Shown here one piece after another: positions 63,245 to 64,000 of a DNA stretch of 64,000 nucleotides; position 1 is the stretch's first letter; every line of letters starts with the position of its first letter. The translations under genes were made by a program, and so were the position numbers. Below the pieces are notes generated by a model. The model did no database searches and was not told where the DNA came from. It saw only the letters and a list, made by a program, of their open reading frames with translations. The stretch lies in assembly GCF_024919295.1 (NCBI RefSeq), contig NZ_JANWTC010000007.1:88869-152868 (forward strand), written 5' to 3'. The stretch is from Corynebacterium lemuris (lineage in GTDB: Bacteria > Actinomycetota > Actinomycetes > Mycobacteriales > Mycobacteriaceae).

Positions 63245-63619
63245 ATGAACGAGACGGCAGCGCCCCTGTTCCAGCAGATCGCTGCGCTCATCGAGGACGC
63301 CATCGTGGGCGGGGACCTTGCCGCCGGCGACCGGGCACCCTCCACCAACGAGCTGGCGTCCTTCCACGACATCAATCCGGCGACCGCCCGACGGGGACTC
63401 AGTCTCCTCGTGGACAGGGGAGTGCTGGTGAAGCGGAAGGGAATCGGCATGTTCGTGACCACGCACGCCCGGAAACTCATCCTTGACCGCCGCCGGGAGA
63501 GTTTTGCCGCCGCCTATCTCGTCCCCCTCGTTGACGAGGCCGTGAAGCTGGAACTCTCCCGTCAGAAGGTCCGCGAGCTTGTCGACGCCGTGGCTGAAAG
63601 CCGTGGGCTTTACATCTGA
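63245..63619 (+). CDS. GntR-family regulator (YtrA/YhcF-like, short)
   Basis: 124 residues. A winged helix at residues 5-75 (LFQQIAALIEDAIVGGDLAAGDRAPSTNELASFHDINPATARRGLSLLVDRGVLV) is followed by a short helical tail of about 45 residues, without the usual large ligand domain. This is the YtrA subgroup, which usually regulates an ABC transporter; none is visible here. Start ATG 63245 has GGAAGG upstream; a GTG at 63227 is in frame. A TTGGTTA/TAACCAA operator precedes it. Confidence 0.85.
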   Translation: MNETAAPLFQQIAALIEDAIVGGDLAAGDRAPSTNELASFHDINPATARRGLSLLVDRGVLVKRKGIGMFVTTHARKLILDRRRESFAAAYLVPLVDEAVKLELSRQKVRELVDAVAESRGLYI

Positions 63620-63813
63620 CTGCTTGGTACGCGATCTGTAAACATGGTCTGACCTGGGGATTTGTGTGTGTGGTGGGGGGTGTGTAACTTTATGGAGGTC
63701 AGCGCGACCGACAACGCCCCGCAGACAGTCACCCATGGTGGCTGGGTGTGTGTAGGCGGACAGGAAAACAGTGCTGGCCAAGCAATGGAGATGTTAACGG
63801 TTGTCACCGTGAT

Positions 63814-63842
63814 TTGACTTCGGTCGGTCGGGTTCGTTAAGT
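63814..63842 (+). promoter_or_regulatory. rRNA operon promoter
   Basis: TTGACT (-35, 63814-63819), 17-bp spacer, TTAAGT (-10, 63837-63842). The sequence that follows is a typical corynebacterial 16S rRNA leader. Confidence 0.65.
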
Positions 63843-64000
63843 TTCTAACTCGTCACCAGGACAGACAGTATCCCTTCACCGGGATGGTGGGTGTGTGGTG
63901 TGCGGATGTTGTGTGAGAACTCAATAGTGTGCCAATGTACTTTTGTTTGTGATCGTTGGTTGTGCCGTGTCACCGGCCCACGTCCCCTGGTGGGGGTGTG
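63843..64000 (+). other. rRNA operon leader (16S gene beyond window)
   Basis: Non-coding leader with GAGAACTCAATAGTGTGCCA, a stretch I recognise from corynebacterial and mycobacterial pre-rRNA leaders, including antitermination-type elements. The 16S gene itself starts outside the window. The 190 bp between the GntR gene and the promoter show no gene. Confidence 0.65.

Noticed and set aside
63620..63813. Short minus-strand frames between the GntR gene and the rRNA promoter
   Set aside because: No ribosome binding site, low-complexity His/Thr/Pro composition caused by GT-rich repeats.

Overview
The window is chromosomal DNA of a high-GC actinobacterium, almost certainly an environmental Corynebacterium. 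The reasons are the gene order leuS ... ino1 / MarR / DUF5318 / class A PBP / rpsF-ssb-rplI / dnaB, several TANNNT-type -10 boxes placed 6-8 nt from leaderless start codons, and operators that look like PaaR, GlxR and CsoR sites of corynebacteria. Species assignment is inference. The left end cuts a succinate-semialdehyde dehydrogenase-like gene; the right end stops inside the leader of an rRNA operon.

Layout. (1) 0-17 kb: a LysR regulator divergent from a three-gene aromatic module (MpaB-family heme oxygenase-like protein, vanillyl-alcohol/eugenol oxidase-type flavoprotein, aldehyde dehydrogenase), then MOSC and DUF454 genes, leuS, a secreted lipase, an FGGY sugar kinase, a DUF222-HNH protein, and a multi-pass membrane protein plus cupin behind two CsoR/CstR-like operators. 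(2) 17-18.7 kb: two paralogous lipoproteins around a C-terminally shortened AlkZ-like glycosylase. (3) 18.9-33.3 kb: a complete phenylacetate catabolon, with paaZ, a hotdog thioesterase, paaABCDE-G-J-F-H, paaI, the TetR regulator paaR, paaK and an MHS-type transporter. Four PaaR-like operators sit at its promoters. (4) 33.3-42 kb: nnr, two distantly related AlbA_2/ATPase regulators flanking nei and a DUF1846 gene, and the rhodanese trhO. (5) 42-53.6 kb: universal stress protein, MarR regulator, ino1, penicillin-binding protein, GT87 mannosyltransferase-like gene, rpsF-ssb-rplI, and dnaB preceded by a cluster of DnaA boxes. (6) 53.6-64 kb: PadR regulator and MFS exporter, a 56-residue small gene, a NiaP-like transporter, a copper module (copA, copZ and a cysteine-less HMA paralogue), thioredoxin, a PspA-family protein, an NYN-domain protein, a GntR regulator and the rRNA promoter.

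How it fits together. The organism looks able to use lignin-type phenols and phenylacetate as carbon sources: the LysR module should turn 4-hydroxybenzylic or propenyl phenols into aldehydes and acids, and the paa genes should turn phenylacetate into acetyl-CoA and succinyl-CoA. Copper or persulfide sensing appears at three separate promoters. No CsoR gene, tRNA gene, CRISPR array or intact insertion sequence was seen. The observations I rate highest are the MpaB-VAO-ALDH module, the DnaA-box cluster at dnaB, an over-represented 12-mer (CTTNTCGACGCC), and the HMA protein without its metal-binding cysteines.
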